Origin: JACVRW01 sp963734365
Lineage (GTDB): Bacteria; Actinomycetota; Thermoleophilia; Solirubrobacterales; Thermoleophilaceae
Direction: 5' to 3'
Assembly: GCA_963734365.1 (NCBI GenBank)
Contig: CAVTGV010000004.1
Location: 124,001-188,000, forward strand
DNA length: 64,000 nt
Both the position numbers and the translations under genes were made by a program. Positions 51,298-59,251 of the stretch are shown one piece after another (the first letter of the stretch is position 1; every line of letters begins with the position of its first letter). The notes under the pieces are model-generated. The model ran no database searches and was not told the DNA's origin. It was given only the letters and a program-made list of their open reading frames with translations.

Positions 51298-51819
51298 TCA
51301 GCCGAAGAGCCAGTGACGGTCCTCGTCCCGGGCGCCGAGCGCCTTCAGGAGCAGCTCCGCGAGGCGCCGCCGCTCGCGCGCGGTGAGACGCCACAGCGCC
51401 TCCCGCGTGCCGTGGGCCACCGCGCGCCGAGCCTCCTCCGCGCGCTGCTCACCCGCTGAAGTCAGGCGGCAGATCACCTTGCGGGCGTCCTCGGGATGGC
51501 GACGCCGCTCCAGGAAGCCGTCGTCCTCGAGGTCGCGCACGAGGAAAGACAGCGACGACCGGTCTATCCCGGTGCGAGCCGAGAGCGCCTCCTGCGGCAA
51601 ATCGCCGCTGACCGCGCCCGTCACGGCAAGGACCAGCTGAGAGGGCCAGTCCAAGCCGGCCTCGCCCAGCTCCGCCCCGACCGCTTCGCGAACCTCCGCT
51701 GCGAGCTCGACGACCAGGAACGCGGGCCGGCTCGTCAGGGCGGGATGGAGGCGGAGCCTGCGCGCGCCGCCGGCCCCGGCCGCTCCCCTCACGCCGCGGG
51801 CAGCCCGCACACGACACAC
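51298..51819 (-). CDS. MarR-family regulator
   Basis: About 173 residues. After a variable, Arg/Ala-rich start, the winged helix is clear: LPQEALSARTGIDRSSLSFL as recognition region and ERRRHPEDARKVICRLTSAG as wing. A long C-terminal helix (LTARERRRLAELLLKALGA) completes the dimer interface. The open frame reaches a TTG at 51858, but that codon lies inside the upstream palindrome, so a GTG at 51819 (or 51810, 51792) is preferred. The target may be the gene itself or the convergent carboxyltransferase region. Confidence 0.8.
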   Translation of the reverse strand: MCRVRAARGVRGAAGAGGARRLRLHPALTSRPAFLVVELAAEVREAVGAELGEAGLDWPSQLVLAVTGAVSGDLPQEALSARTGIDRSSLSFLVRDLEDDGFLERRRHPEDARKVICRLTSAGEQRAEEARRAVAHGTREALWRLTARERRRLAELLLKALGARDEDRHWLFG

Positions 51820-51830
51820 CCATCCAACAG

Positions 51831-51864
51831 ATTCGTTTGCCCACTGATCAGTCGACAAACGAAT
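51831..51864. promoter_or_regulatory. Inverted repeat upstream of the MarR gene, likely operator
   Basis: ATTCGTTTG (51831-51839) and its exact reverse complement CAAACGAAT (51856-51864) flank 16 bases that include TGATCA. The AT-rich half-sites lie just upstream of the MarR gene, as expected for an autoregulated MarR promoter. Confidence 0.6.
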
Positions 51865-51926
51865 TTCCTCCGGGGATGTACAGCGTCCATGGTCCTCGAA
51901 GGGCGCCGGCGGCCGGAACTCGCCCC

Positions 51927-51966
51927 CTCGGGCTGGGGCCCGCTCGCTCGGGCTGGGGTCCGCTCG
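51927..51966. repeat. 20-bp tandem duplication
   Basis: CTCGGGCTGGGGCCCGCTCG is followed immediately by a copy with a single change (C to T at the 13th base). It lies just before the end of the VOC-family gene, in the non-coding stretch between two regulators. It is probably a replication slippage product. Confidence 0.8.
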
Positions 51967-51970
51967 CCCC

Positions 51971-52333
51971 TCAGCCGGCCGCCCGCGGCGGCGGCGCCGA
52001 CATCAGCTCGATGCGATGTCCGCCCGGCGCCCTCACGAAGCTGCGCGGCACTCCCCATTGCTGGGCGCGGTCGTCGACTTCGTAGCCCTCGGCGCGCAGC
52101 TGGGCCACGACGGCGTCGTAGTCGTCCACCACCACGGCCGCGTGGCCCTCCGGTGCGGCCACCGGCTCCTCGCTCCAGAGCAGGTGGATCTGGGTGCCGT
52201 CGCGCTCGAGCCAGGCGCTCACCTCGCGCAGCGTGCCCGGCGGCGTGACGGGCTCGAAGCCGAGCACGCTCCAGAAGGACTCCGCGGCGGCACGATCCTC
52301 GCGGCGCATCTCGATCGTCACGTGCTGCAGCAC
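51971..52333 (-). CDS. VOC-family (glyoxalase-like) protein
   Basis: A 120-residue protein with paired beta-alpha-beta-beta-beta modules: MLQHVTIEMRREDRAAAESF and WSVLGFEPVTPPG in the first, GHAAVVVDDYDAVVAQLRAEG and FVRAPGGHRIELMS in the second. The metal-binding positions are partly kept (H4, E8 region, H in HAAVVV, E in RIELM). Dioxygenase, glyoxalase or resistance function cannot be told apart. Divergent from the MFS gene that follows. Confidence 0.82.
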   Translation of the reverse strand: MLQHVTIEMRREDRAAAESFWSVLGFEPVTPPGTLREVSAWLERDGTQIHLLWSEEPVAAPEGHAAVVVDDYDAVVAQLRAEGYEVDDRAQQWGVPRSFVRAPGGHRIELMSAPPPRAAG

Positions 52334-52373
52334 TCAGGGGACCGTACCGGGGACCCTGCGTAGACTCGAAACG

Positions 52374-53606
52374 GTGACCCCATCCCGCCCGGCTCCATCC
52401 CCCTACCGCTGGGTGGTGCTGGCGGCGGGAGCCGGGGCCACAGCCGCGCTGGCCGCCGTGCAGGGCGGCCTGCCGGCACTCGGCCCGGCGATCCAGGAGG
52501 AGTTCGGGCTCTCGCTCGTGCAGGTCACGGCCGTGTTCACCGCCTTTGCGGTCGGCACGGTGACCACTCTGCTCGCGTGGGGCGTGCTCGCCGACCGCAT
52601 CGGCGAGCGGTTCGTGATCGCCGGCGGCCTCGGGGCGGCGGCTCTGCTGATGGCGGGCGTCGCGGCCTCGGACGGCTACGGCGCCCTGCTCGGTGGGACG
52701 GCGCTGGCGGGTGCCCTCGGCGCGAGCGCGATCGCCGCCAGTGGACGCGCGGTCTTCGGCTGGTTTCCGCGGGACGAGCGGGGACTGGCGCTCGGGCTGC
52801 GCCAGACCGCGGTGCCCGCCGGGGCGGCGCTGGCCTCGTTCACCCTGCCGCCGCTGGCGGCCGGGCTCGGGCTGGACGCCGCGCTGTACGTCCTGGCGGG
52901 CGGAATGCTGCTCGCGGCAGCCGCCTCCGGGATCTGGCTGCGCGATGGACCCCGCCGCGAGTCGGCCGCGCCGCCCGCGCCGGACGCGGTGCGCGATCCG
53001 CGCATCTGGCGCCTCAGCGCGGCGTCGTCGCTGATGATCATCGGACAGGTGGGGGTCACCTCGCTGCTGGTGCTGTACCTGTTCGGCGAGCGCGGCTGGT
53101 CGGCCGGGTCCGCGGCTCTCGCGCTCGGATCAGTTCAGCTGGGAGCCGCGGTGGCCCGGATCGCCGCGGGCCGCTGGTCCGACGTCCGTGACGCCCGCAT
53201 CGACCCCTTCCGCCGGCTGGCCACCACCGCAGGCGTGCTCCTGCTGGCCGCGGCCGCGCTGGTGCCGGCGCCGTCGGCGATCGCGGTGCCGGTGCTGATG
53301 GCGGGCGGGGTGGCCGCGATGAGCTGGAACGGCCTCTCCTTCACGGCTGCCGCCGAGATCTCGGGCCGTCGCCAGGCCGGCACGGCGATGGGCATCCAGA
53401 ACACCGCGATGCGTGTGGTGGCCGCCGGCGTGCCCGTCGGCCTCGGCGCGCTGGCCTCGGGCGTCTCTTGGGCGCTTGCCTTCGCGGTGATGGGCGCCAC
53501 TCCGCTCGTGGCCCGCGCGCTGCTCGGCCCGCTGCGCGACGACGAGGACGCCCGGCGCCGCCTGCGTGAGGAGCGCCGGGCGGGCGAGGCGTTCGCGCGC
53601 TCGTAG
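52374..53606 (+). CDS. MFS transporter
   Basis: A 410-residue 12-helix transporter. WGVLADRIGERFVIAGG is the conserved loop between helices 2 and 3, and GWFPRDERGLALGLRQTAVP in helices 4-5 is typical of the oxalate/formate- and nitrate-like MFS branches. A charged tail (RDDEDARRRLREERR) ends the protein. The GTG start at 52374 is 40 bases from the divergent VOC gene. It precedes the acetoacetyl-CoA synthetase gene by 11 bases, so it might import that enzyme's acid substrate. Confidence 0.83.
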   Translation: MTPSRPAPSPYRWVVLAAGAGATAALAAVQGGLPALGPAIQEEFGLSLVQVTAVFTAFAVGTVTTLLAWGVLADRIGERFVIAGGLGAAALLMAGVAASDGYGALLGGTALAGALGASAIAASGRAVFGWFPRDERGLALGLRQTAVPAGAALASFTLPPLAAGLGLDAALYVLAGGMLLAAAASGIWLRDGPRRESAAPPAPDAVRDPRIWRLSAASSLMIIGQVGVTSLLVLYLFGERGWSAGSAALALGSVQLGAAVARIAAGRWSDVRDARIDPFRRLATTAGVLLLAAAALVPAPSAIAVPVLMAGGVAAMSWNGLSFTAAAEISGRRQAGTAMGIQNTAMRVVAAGVPVGLGALASGVSWALAFAVMGATPLVARALLGPLRDDEDARRRLREERRAGEAFARS

Positions 53607-53617
53607 AATCCTCGCCG

Positions 53618-55480
53618 ATGCGCGAGGGAGACAAGCTCTGGGAGCCGAGTGGCCCATCCAAGCTGGGCGCCTTCATGGAGGAGCGGGGCTTCACCGACTA
53701 CCAGGACCTGTGGCGCTGGTCGGTGGAGGACCTCGAGGGGTTCTGGGGAGCGCTCTGGGAGCGCTTCGAGCTCGGCCCGCCGCCGGACCGGGTCCTGGGA
53801 AGCCGCGAGATGCCGGGGGCCGAGTGGTTTCCGGGCACCACGGTCAACTACGCGGAGCAGCTGTTCAACCGGGCGCGTCCGGGTGCCACGGCCATCGTGC
53901 ACGCGACGGAGTCGAGCCCGCTGGCCGAGCTCTCCTGGGACGAGCTGCGCGATCAGACCGCGCGCTGCGCCGCGGGCCTGCGGCGGCTCGGGGTGGGGCC
54001 GGGCGACCGGGTTGCGGCCTACATGCCGAACGTGCCCGAGACGGTGGTGGCGTTCCTGGCCTGCGCCAGCATCGGGGCGGTGTGGTCGAGCTGCGCACCC
54101 GAGTTCGGGGTGGCGACGGTCGTCGACCGCTTCGCCCAGATCGAGCCGAAGGTCCTCATCGCCACCGAGGGCTACCGCTACAACGGCAAGGACTTCGACC
54201 GTCGCGACCGGGTGCGGGAGATCGAGGCGGCCATCCCGTCGCTCGAGAAGACGGTCCTGGTGCCGGGCGGCTGGGACGAGCTTCTCCGTGAACCCGCGGA
54301 GCTCGACTTCGAGCCCGTTCCGTTCGATCACCCGCTCTGGGTGCTCTACTCGTCGGGCACCACCGGCCTGCCCAAGGCGATCGTCCAGGGCCAGGGCGGC
54401 ATCCTGCTCGAGCACCTGAAGAAGGCGAACTTCCACTCGGACCTGTCCGAGGACGACCGCTTCTTCTGGTTCACCACCACCGGCTGGATGATGTGGAACT
54501 TCCTCGTCGGCGGCCTGCTGGCCGGGGCCGCGATCGTTCTCTACGACGGCGCTCCGGACCCGACCCGCCTGTGGGACCTCGCCGCCGAGGCGGACGTGAC
54601 CAGCTTCGGCACGAGCGCCGGCTTCATCGGGGCGTCGATGAAGCAGGAGATCGAGCCCGCTCGTCCCGAGCGGCTGCGCAGCATCGGCTCCACCGGGTCG
54701 CCCCTGCCGGTGGAGGCGTTCGAGTGGATCTACGAGAAGTTCCCCGACGTGTGGCTCTACTCGACCAGTGGTGGCACCGATCTCTGCACCGCCTTCGTGG
54801 GCGCCTGCCCGGTGCTGCCCGTGTACGCCGGCGAGCTGCAGGCGCGCAGCCTCGGCGCCGCGGTGGAGGCCTGGTCGGACGACGGCCGGCCGCTCACCGA
54901 CGAGGTGGGTGAGCTGGTGATCACACAGCCGATGCCCTCGATGCCGCTGTACTTCTGGAACGACCCGGGCGGCGAGCGCTACCGCGAGAGCTACTTCGAG
55001 ATGTACCCCGGCACCTGGCGCCACGGCGACTGGATCAAGATCACCGAGCGCGGCACCGCGATCATCTACGGGCGCTCGGACTCGACCATCAATCGCGGCG
55101 GCGTGCGCATGGGCACGAGCGAGATCTACAGCGCGGTGGAGGGGGTGGACGAGGTGCTCGACTCGCTGGTCGTCGACGTGGAGGGCCAGATGCTGCTGTA
55201 TGTGGTGCTGCGTGACGGGGTCGAGCTGAGCGACGAGCTGCAGACCGAGCTGCGCCGGCGCATCCGCGAGGACTGCTCGCCCCGGCACAGCCCCGACTCG
55301 ATCGAGAGCATCCCGGAGGTGCCGCGCACCCTGTCGAACAAGAAGCTCGAGGTCCCGGTCAAGAAGATCCTGCTGGGCGCCGACCCATCGAGTGCGGCCA
55401 GCCGCGACTCGCTCGCCAACCCGGCGGCGCTCGACTGGTTCGCGGAGCGCGCTCAGGCGTCCGCTAGCGGCGCGGGCTGA
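53618..55480 (+). CDS. Acetoacetyl-CoA synthetase
   Basis: A 620-residue adenylate-forming ligase that makes acetoacetyl-CoA from acetoacetate, CoA and ATP. The N-terminal domain starts with the family segment KLWEPSGPSKLGAFMEE and has NYAEQLFNR. The AMP-binding loop is LYSSGTTGLPKAIVQGQGG, the core motif WFTTTGWMMWNFLVGGLLAG, then YSTSGGTDLCTAFVGA, HGDWIKITERG and the catalytic lysine region LSNKKLEVPVKKIL. The length is slightly below the usual 650 residues. Together with HMG-CoA lyase it would return acetoacetate to the CoA pool. Confidence 0.92.
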   Translation: MREGDKLWEPSGPSKLGAFMEERGFTDYQDLWRWSVEDLEGFWGALWERFELGPPPDRVLGSREMPGAEWFPGTTVNYAEQLFNRARPGATAIVHATESSPLAELSWDELRDQTARCAAGLRRLGVGPGDRVAAYMPNVPETVVAFLACASIGAVWSSCAPEFGVATVVDRFAQIEPKVLIATEGYRYNGKDFDRRDRVREIEAAIPSLEKTVLVPGGWDELLREPAELDFEPVPFDHPLWVLYSSGTTGLPKAIVQGQGGILLEHLKKANFHSDLSEDDRFFWFTTTGWMMWNFLVGGLLAGAAIVLYDGAPDPTRLWDLAAEADVTSFGTSAGFIGASMKQEIEPARPERLRSIGSTGSPLPVEAFEWIYEKFPDVWLYSTSGGTDLCTAFVGACPVLPVYAGELQARSLGAAVEAWSDDGRPLTDEVGELVITQPMPSMPLYFWNDPGGERYRESYFEMYPGTWRHGDWIKITERGTAIIYGRSDSTINRGGVRMGTSEIYSAVEGVDEVLDSLVVDVEGQMLLYVVLRDGVELSDELQTELRRRIREDCSPRHSPDSIESIPEVPRTLSNKKLEVPVKKILLGADPSSAASRDSLANPAALDWFAERAQASASGAG

Positions 55481-56616
55481 GGTCCGGGCCCACCTCGGCG
55501 TCGAGGCGGCGGATGAGCTCGAGGCAGAAGGCCTCGGCCTGGGCGAGCGAGCGCTCGGTCAGGCGCCTCGAGGCGTAACCGCGGTCGTCGCGGCAGGTGA
55601 TCGTGATGGCGGGCAGGCGCGCCGCCCGGGCGGCGTAGCCGTCGTTAGGGGAACGGACGACGAGCGACCGGGGTGCCGGCTCGGGTGAGTCCTCGGCCAC
55701 GCCGCTGCACAGCTCGACGAGCTGCACGTGCGACCGTCTGGTGAGCAGAGGGCCGTCGCGTCTCGAGTAGCGAGGCGAGCCGTCGCCCACGGCGTCGAGG
55801 TTGAGGACGACGGTGTGCTCGCGATCCAGTGCACCGCCGTGGCGCAGCAGGAATGCCCGCATGCCCTGGGCGAACGCCTTTCGGGACCCGCTGAAGCAGA
55901 ACGTGGACCCCGAAGTGCTCCGTCTGCGCCTGCTCGGCGAGGCGCAGCGCGAGCGCCACGCCGGAGGCGTTGTCGTTCTCTCCCGCCTGCGGCTCCGCCA
56001 GGGCGAGGCCAAGCAGCAGGAGCACGGCGGCGATCAGCCCGCTCGTGATCGCGAGCTGCGCCACGTCCAGCACCGCGCCCGAGACCCCGGCCAGGCGCAG
56101 CAGGCAGACGAGCAGCACCGCCGCGAGCGACCAGCACAGCAGTGAGTAGGCGGAGACGGGCAGCGCGGCCAGTCGCCGGCGCACCGAATCGCTCGCGGCC
56201 AGCCCGCCCGGGCCGCTGTCGCGGTGGGCCACCAGCACGAGCGCGCCCGGACGCTCCTGCTCGCCCCACGACACCACGTTGCTCGACTCCCGACGGCCCA
56301 GCAGCCGGCGCGTGGTGGTGACGAGGCCGCCGGCGTCGAGAAGGGTCAGCACGGTGACGAGCCCGGCCAGGCCGGCGCCGATTCCGGGCTCTGCGAGTGA
56401 GACGAGGCTCGCCGCGATCCCCGCCAAAGCGTGCAGGCCGTAGGCGAGCGGCCAGCGCGGCCATACCGGGAAGGGCTCGATCTCCGCGCTGCGGCCCTGG
56501 GCACGCAGGCGCCCGGCCAGGTGCTCGGCCGCCGCACGCTCGCCGTCGGACCCCGGTGCGCGCGGGCCGACGTCGTCGACGAGCGCCTCTGCCTCGGCGA
56601 AGGTGTCGACCGCCAT
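55464..56616 (-). pseudogene. M28-family membrane metallopeptidase-like protein, interrupted by one extra base
   Basis: About 380 residues in two frames. The first part has DGERAAAEHLAGRLRAQG, two or more membrane helices, ALVLVAHRDSGPGG (first zinc ligand region) and AGENDNASGVALALRLAEQ (bridging aspartate). The second part has FSGSRKAFAQGMRAFLLRH, VVLNLDAVGDG and a final helix-rich tail. One extra base at 55896 breaks the frame; removing it joins HFGVHVL to FSGSRKAFAQ. At the place where M28 enzymes carry catalytic glutamates the restored sequence reads SRKAF, so the protein may be inactive even if the frame is mended. It overlaps the synthetase gene's end by 17 bases. Confidence 0.72.
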
Positions 56617-56629
56617 CGCGGCTGGCAGT

Positions 56630-57109
56630 ATGCCCTGCGTGGACCGGGGCAGAACGGGGGCGCTCGTGGCCGGCGCGAGCGGTGCCCTGTTGATGGCGAG
56701 CATGTTCCTGCCCTGGTTCGGGCTCGACACGCGCATCGAGCTGGGCGGCGACGCAGGGTCCGCCTCGGTGGAGGCGGCGCGCCTGAACGCCTTCGAGGCC
56801 TTCGGCGTGATCGACGTGGTGCTGTTCGCCTCCGCGGCCCTCGGCATCGCGCTCGCGATCCGGGCCCTGCTGCCAAGCCTCCCGGACAACCCGCTGCTGG
56901 CCACCGCCGTGATCGTCGCCGCGGCGCTGTCGGCTCTCCTGATCGTCTATCGGCTGCTCGATCCGCCCTCGTTCCCCGGCGACTTCGACCAGCTCGATAC
57001 GGCCACCGGCCGTCGCATCGGGGCGTTCTTCGGCCTGCTGGGAGCCGCCGGGCTCGCGCTCGGTGCTATCCGGGCCGGTGCCGGGCAGCCAGATACTTCC
57101 CCTGACTGA
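56630..57109 (+). CDS. Four-helix membrane protein, unknown function
   Basis: About 159 residues with four hydrophobic helices (GALVAGASGALLMASMFLPW, VVLFASAALGIALAIRALL, LATAVIVAAALSALLIVY, IGAFFGLLGAAGLALGAIRA). The FLPWFGLDT sequence after helix 1 recurs in actinobacterial membrane proteins of unknown function. The start may be ATG 56630 or GTG 56639; it is divergent from the M28-like gene across 13 bases. Confidence 0.65.
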   Translation: MPCVDRGRTGALVAGASGALLMASMFLPWFGLDTRIELGGDAGSASVEAARLNAFEAFGVIDVVLFASAALGIALAIRALLPSLPDNPLLATAVIVAAALSALLIVYRLLDPPSFPGDFDQLDTATGRRIGAFFGLLGAAGLALGAIRAGAGQPDTSPD

Positions 57110-57477
57110 CCGCCTCGACCGCGTCCCGCCCGGGCTCGTAGGACGGTTTGGCTCCCTTGCAGAGCTCGGTCAGTGCGTAGTAGACGCTGCGGCCGATGCG
57201 GTTGCGGGTCTCCTTGGCGACCTGCTCCCGGAGCAACGGATCCTGCGCGAGCGTCGAACTCGGCCCGGATGACGACCTTGGCGCTCTCGGGGTGCAGGGT
57301 CTGTCTGGACAGATCGCGGCAGGTGACCTTGTAGGGATCCCGCGCCACCGCACGCGCGTGCGCGGGATCCGGGGTGCCCGAGACGCGTTGCGGGGTCGGC
57401 GCGGCGTCGTCGTCATCGCCGCCGCAGGCACCCAAGAGGCCCGCGGCAACCACGAGACACAAGATCGAAGCTCTCAC
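57066..57477 (-). pseudogene. Small lipoprotein, interrupted by one extra base
   Basis: About 136 residues in two frames. GTG 57477 begins a signal peptide with lipobox LLGACGGD near residue 18. The mature part has VTCRDLSRQTLHPESAKVV and, after the break, TLAQDPLLREQVAKETRNRI, a helical segment with LTELCKGAKPSYEPGRDAVE. Removing one base at 57255 joins IRAEF to TLAQDPLL. The fold is probably all-helical, with two cysteines that may pair. It overlaps the convergent membrane protein gene by 44 bases. Confidence 0.65.
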
Positions 57478-57481
57478 GGAG

Positions 57482-57565
57482 TACGGCGGATGGGATTCGA
57501 ACCCACACGCCCTTTCGGGCAGCGGTTTTTGAGACCGCCTCCTATACCAGTTTGGACACCGCCGC
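57482..57565 (-). tRNA. tRNA-Leu (CAA)
   Basis: On the minus strand an 84-base cloverleaf: acceptor GCGGCGG paired with CCGCCGT (first pair G-U), anticodon stem GCGGT/ACCGC with loop CTCAAAA (anticodon CAA), long variable arm TGCCCGAAAGGGCG, and T arm GTGGGTTCGAATCCCAT. The long variable arm fits class II tRNA-Leu. The 3' CCA is not encoded. Confidence 0.93.
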
Positions 57566-57584
57566 TCGGCGGGATAAGTGTAGG

Positions 57585-58046
57585 TCAGGCCGGCTGGGGC
57601 TGGGGCTCGGCGACCTCGACCTCGACGTTCCAGTGCTGCTGGAAGCCGCGCATCGCGAAGGCGATCAGGAGCAGCTGCACGGGCACGATGATGAGCGTGA
57701 GCAGGCCCAGGATCCCCGGGTCGAGCGCGGGGTCCTCGAAGCCCGCCTTGTCGCGATCGAACCAGGCCGGCCCCGCCACCGCGGCGATCACCGCGAACAG
57801 GATCGCCAGCGCCGCCGCCACCGGAAGCACGCCGCGGTTCCAGCGGGCGACGTAGAAGGCCATGACCACGTAGATGATGATGTAGGCGATCGAGATGATC
57901 TGGGCGCCCTGCAGCTTCGACCAGCCGCCGGCGGTGACCACGAGGATGAGTCCGGCGCTCACCAGCAGCAGCAGGATCACGATGGCCCTCGTCGCCTTCG
58001 ACTCAGCCTTGTCCCGGTTGGGATGAGCGAGCACCATGTCGGCCAT
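57585..58046 (-). CDS. Four-helix membrane protein, unknown function
   Basis: A 153-residue protein with a charged start (MADMVLAHPNRDKAESKATR) and four helices, including AIVILLLLVSAGLILVVTAG and ILGLLTLIIVPVQLLLIAFA, ending in a Glu/Pro/Gln-rich tail (VEVEVAEPQPQPA). It is a well-formed coding frame between two tRNA genes. The family is not recognised. Confidence 0.7.
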   Translation of the reverse strand: MADMVLAHPNRDKAESKATRAIVILLLLVSAGLILVVTAGGWSKLQGAQIISIAYIIIYVVMAFYVARWNRGVLPVAAALAILFAVIAAVAGPAWFDRDKAGFEDPALDPGILGLLTLIIVPVQLLLIAFAMRGFQQHWNVEVEVAEPQPQPA

Positions 58047-58094
58047 CGGGGGACACCCTAACCTGTGCCGGGTCGGATTGCGCCGTGCGAAAAG

Positions 58095-58178
58095 GCGGGC
58101 GTGGCGGAACTGGTAGACGCGCGAGGTTTAGGTCCTCGTGGTCGAGAGACTGTGGGGGTTCGAGTCCCTCCGCCCGCA
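58095..58178 (+). tRNA. tRNA-Leu (TAG)
   Basis: An 84-base cloverleaf with acceptor GCGGGCG/CGCCCGC, anticodon stem CGAGG/CCTCG with loop TTTAGGT (anticodon TAG), a long variable arm and T arm GGGGGTTCGAGTCCCTC. Class II tRNA-Leu reading CUA. The 3' CCA is not encoded. Confidence 0.94.
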
Positions 58179-58204
58179 CTCGCCGCCGCTACGATCTCAG
58201 CCCG

Positions 58205-58278
58205 GGGGCAGTAGCTCAGCTGGTGGTAGCGTCGGTCTCCAAAACCGAAGGTCCCAGGTTCGAGTCCTGGCTGCCCCG
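58205..58278 (+). tRNA. tRNA-Trp (CCA)
   Basis: A 74-base cloverleaf: acceptor GGGGCAG/CTGCCCC, D arm GCTCAGCTGGTGGTAGC, anticodon stem TCGGT/ACCGA with loop CTCCAAA (anticodon CCA), and T arm CCAGGTTCGAGTCCTGG. The discriminator base is G, as in bacterial tRNA-Trp. It lies 26 bases after tRNA-Leu and four bases before the next gene. Confidence 0.95.
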
Positions 58279-58281
58279 CCT

Positions 58282-59235
58282 ATGCCGTCAGTCGAAACCG
58301 TGAACGGCCCAATCGACGTGGAGGGGCTGGGGCGGACGCTTATCCACGAGCACTTCCGCACCACCGACGAGGCGATGCGGTTTCAGTTCCCGCACCTCTA
58401 CGACGAGGACGCCGAGTGGGACGCCGCACTCGCCGACGCTCACGCCGTCAAGGGCCACGGGATCACCACGGTGGTCGACCCGGGGGCGATGTTCCTCACC
58501 CGCGACGCCGCCTTCAGCAAGCGCGTGGCCGACGAGGCCGGCGTGCAGGTCGTCCTGGCCACGGGCGTCTACACATATGACCACCTCCCGCAGGGTCTGT
58601 TGACCCGCGACGAGGACGGGCTCGCGGACATCTTCGTCTACGAGATCGAGAACGGGATCCAGGGGACGGGCATCAAGCCGGCCTTCATCAAGTGCGCCGC
58701 CGACGAGCCGGGGATCACCCCCAACGTCGAGAAGGTCCACCGCGCGGCGGCGCGGGCGAGCAACCGCACGGGCAGGCCGATCATGGCCCACTCACGGCCG
58801 GCGAGCGGCACCGGACCGGAGCAGATGCGCATCTTCGCCGAGGAGGGCGTGGATCCCCTGAAGATCCAGATCGCCCACACCGGGGACACCGACGATCTCG
58901 ACTACATCGAGACCCTGCTCGAGACCGGCTGCTGGATCGGTCTCGACCGCTACGGGATCGACATCTACCTGCCCACCGCCAACCGCAACGCCACCACGCT
59001 CGCCCTGCTGGAACGCGGCTACGCCGACCGCATGTTCATCGCCCAGGACTACTGCTCGACGATCGACTGGTTCCCCACCGAGGTGCAGGAGTACCTGAAG
59101 GCCAACGAGGTGCCCGACTGGAGCATGACCTTCCTGTTCGAGACGGTGATCCCCGAGCTCACCGAGCGCGGCATGACCGGCGAGCAGCTCGACCAGATGA
59201 TGGTCGACAACCCCAAGCGCTGGCTCGGGGTCTGA
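58282..59235 (+). CDS. Phosphotriesterase-like lactonase/hydrolase
   Basis: A 317-residue TIM-barrel amidohydrolase with a binuclear metal site. Metal ligands: LIHEHFRTTDE, the bridging lysine in KPAFIKCAADEPG, IMAHSRPAS, QIAHTGDTDD, and the aspartate in FIAQDYCSTID. The organisation matches the phosphotriesterase (PTE/SsoPox) family; natural substrates are often lactones or esters. ATG 58282 is four bases past the tRNA-Trp gene, so the mRNA is probably released by tRNA processing. Confidence 0.87.
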   Translation: MPSVETVNGPIDVEGLGRTLIHEHFRTTDEAMRFQFPHLYDEDAEWDAALADAHAVKGHGITTVVDPGAMFLTRDAAFSKRVADEAGVQVVLATGVYTYDHLPQGLLTRDEDGLADIFVYEIENGIQGTGIKPAFIKCAADEPGITPNVEKVHRAAARASNRTGRPIMAHSRPASGTGPEQMRIFAEEGVDPLKIQIAHTGDTDDLDYIETLLETGCWIGLDRYGIDIYLPTANRNATTLALLERGYADRMFIAQDYCSTIDWFPTEVQEYLKANEVPDWSMTFLFETVIPELTERGMTGEQLDQMMVDNPKRWLGV

Positions 59236-59251
59236 CCGCCGGCCGCGTCGC

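Noticed and set aside
51820..51858. TTG at 51858 as the MarR start
   Set aside because: It lies inside the palindrome that is probably the operator, and the added residues are not MarR-like.
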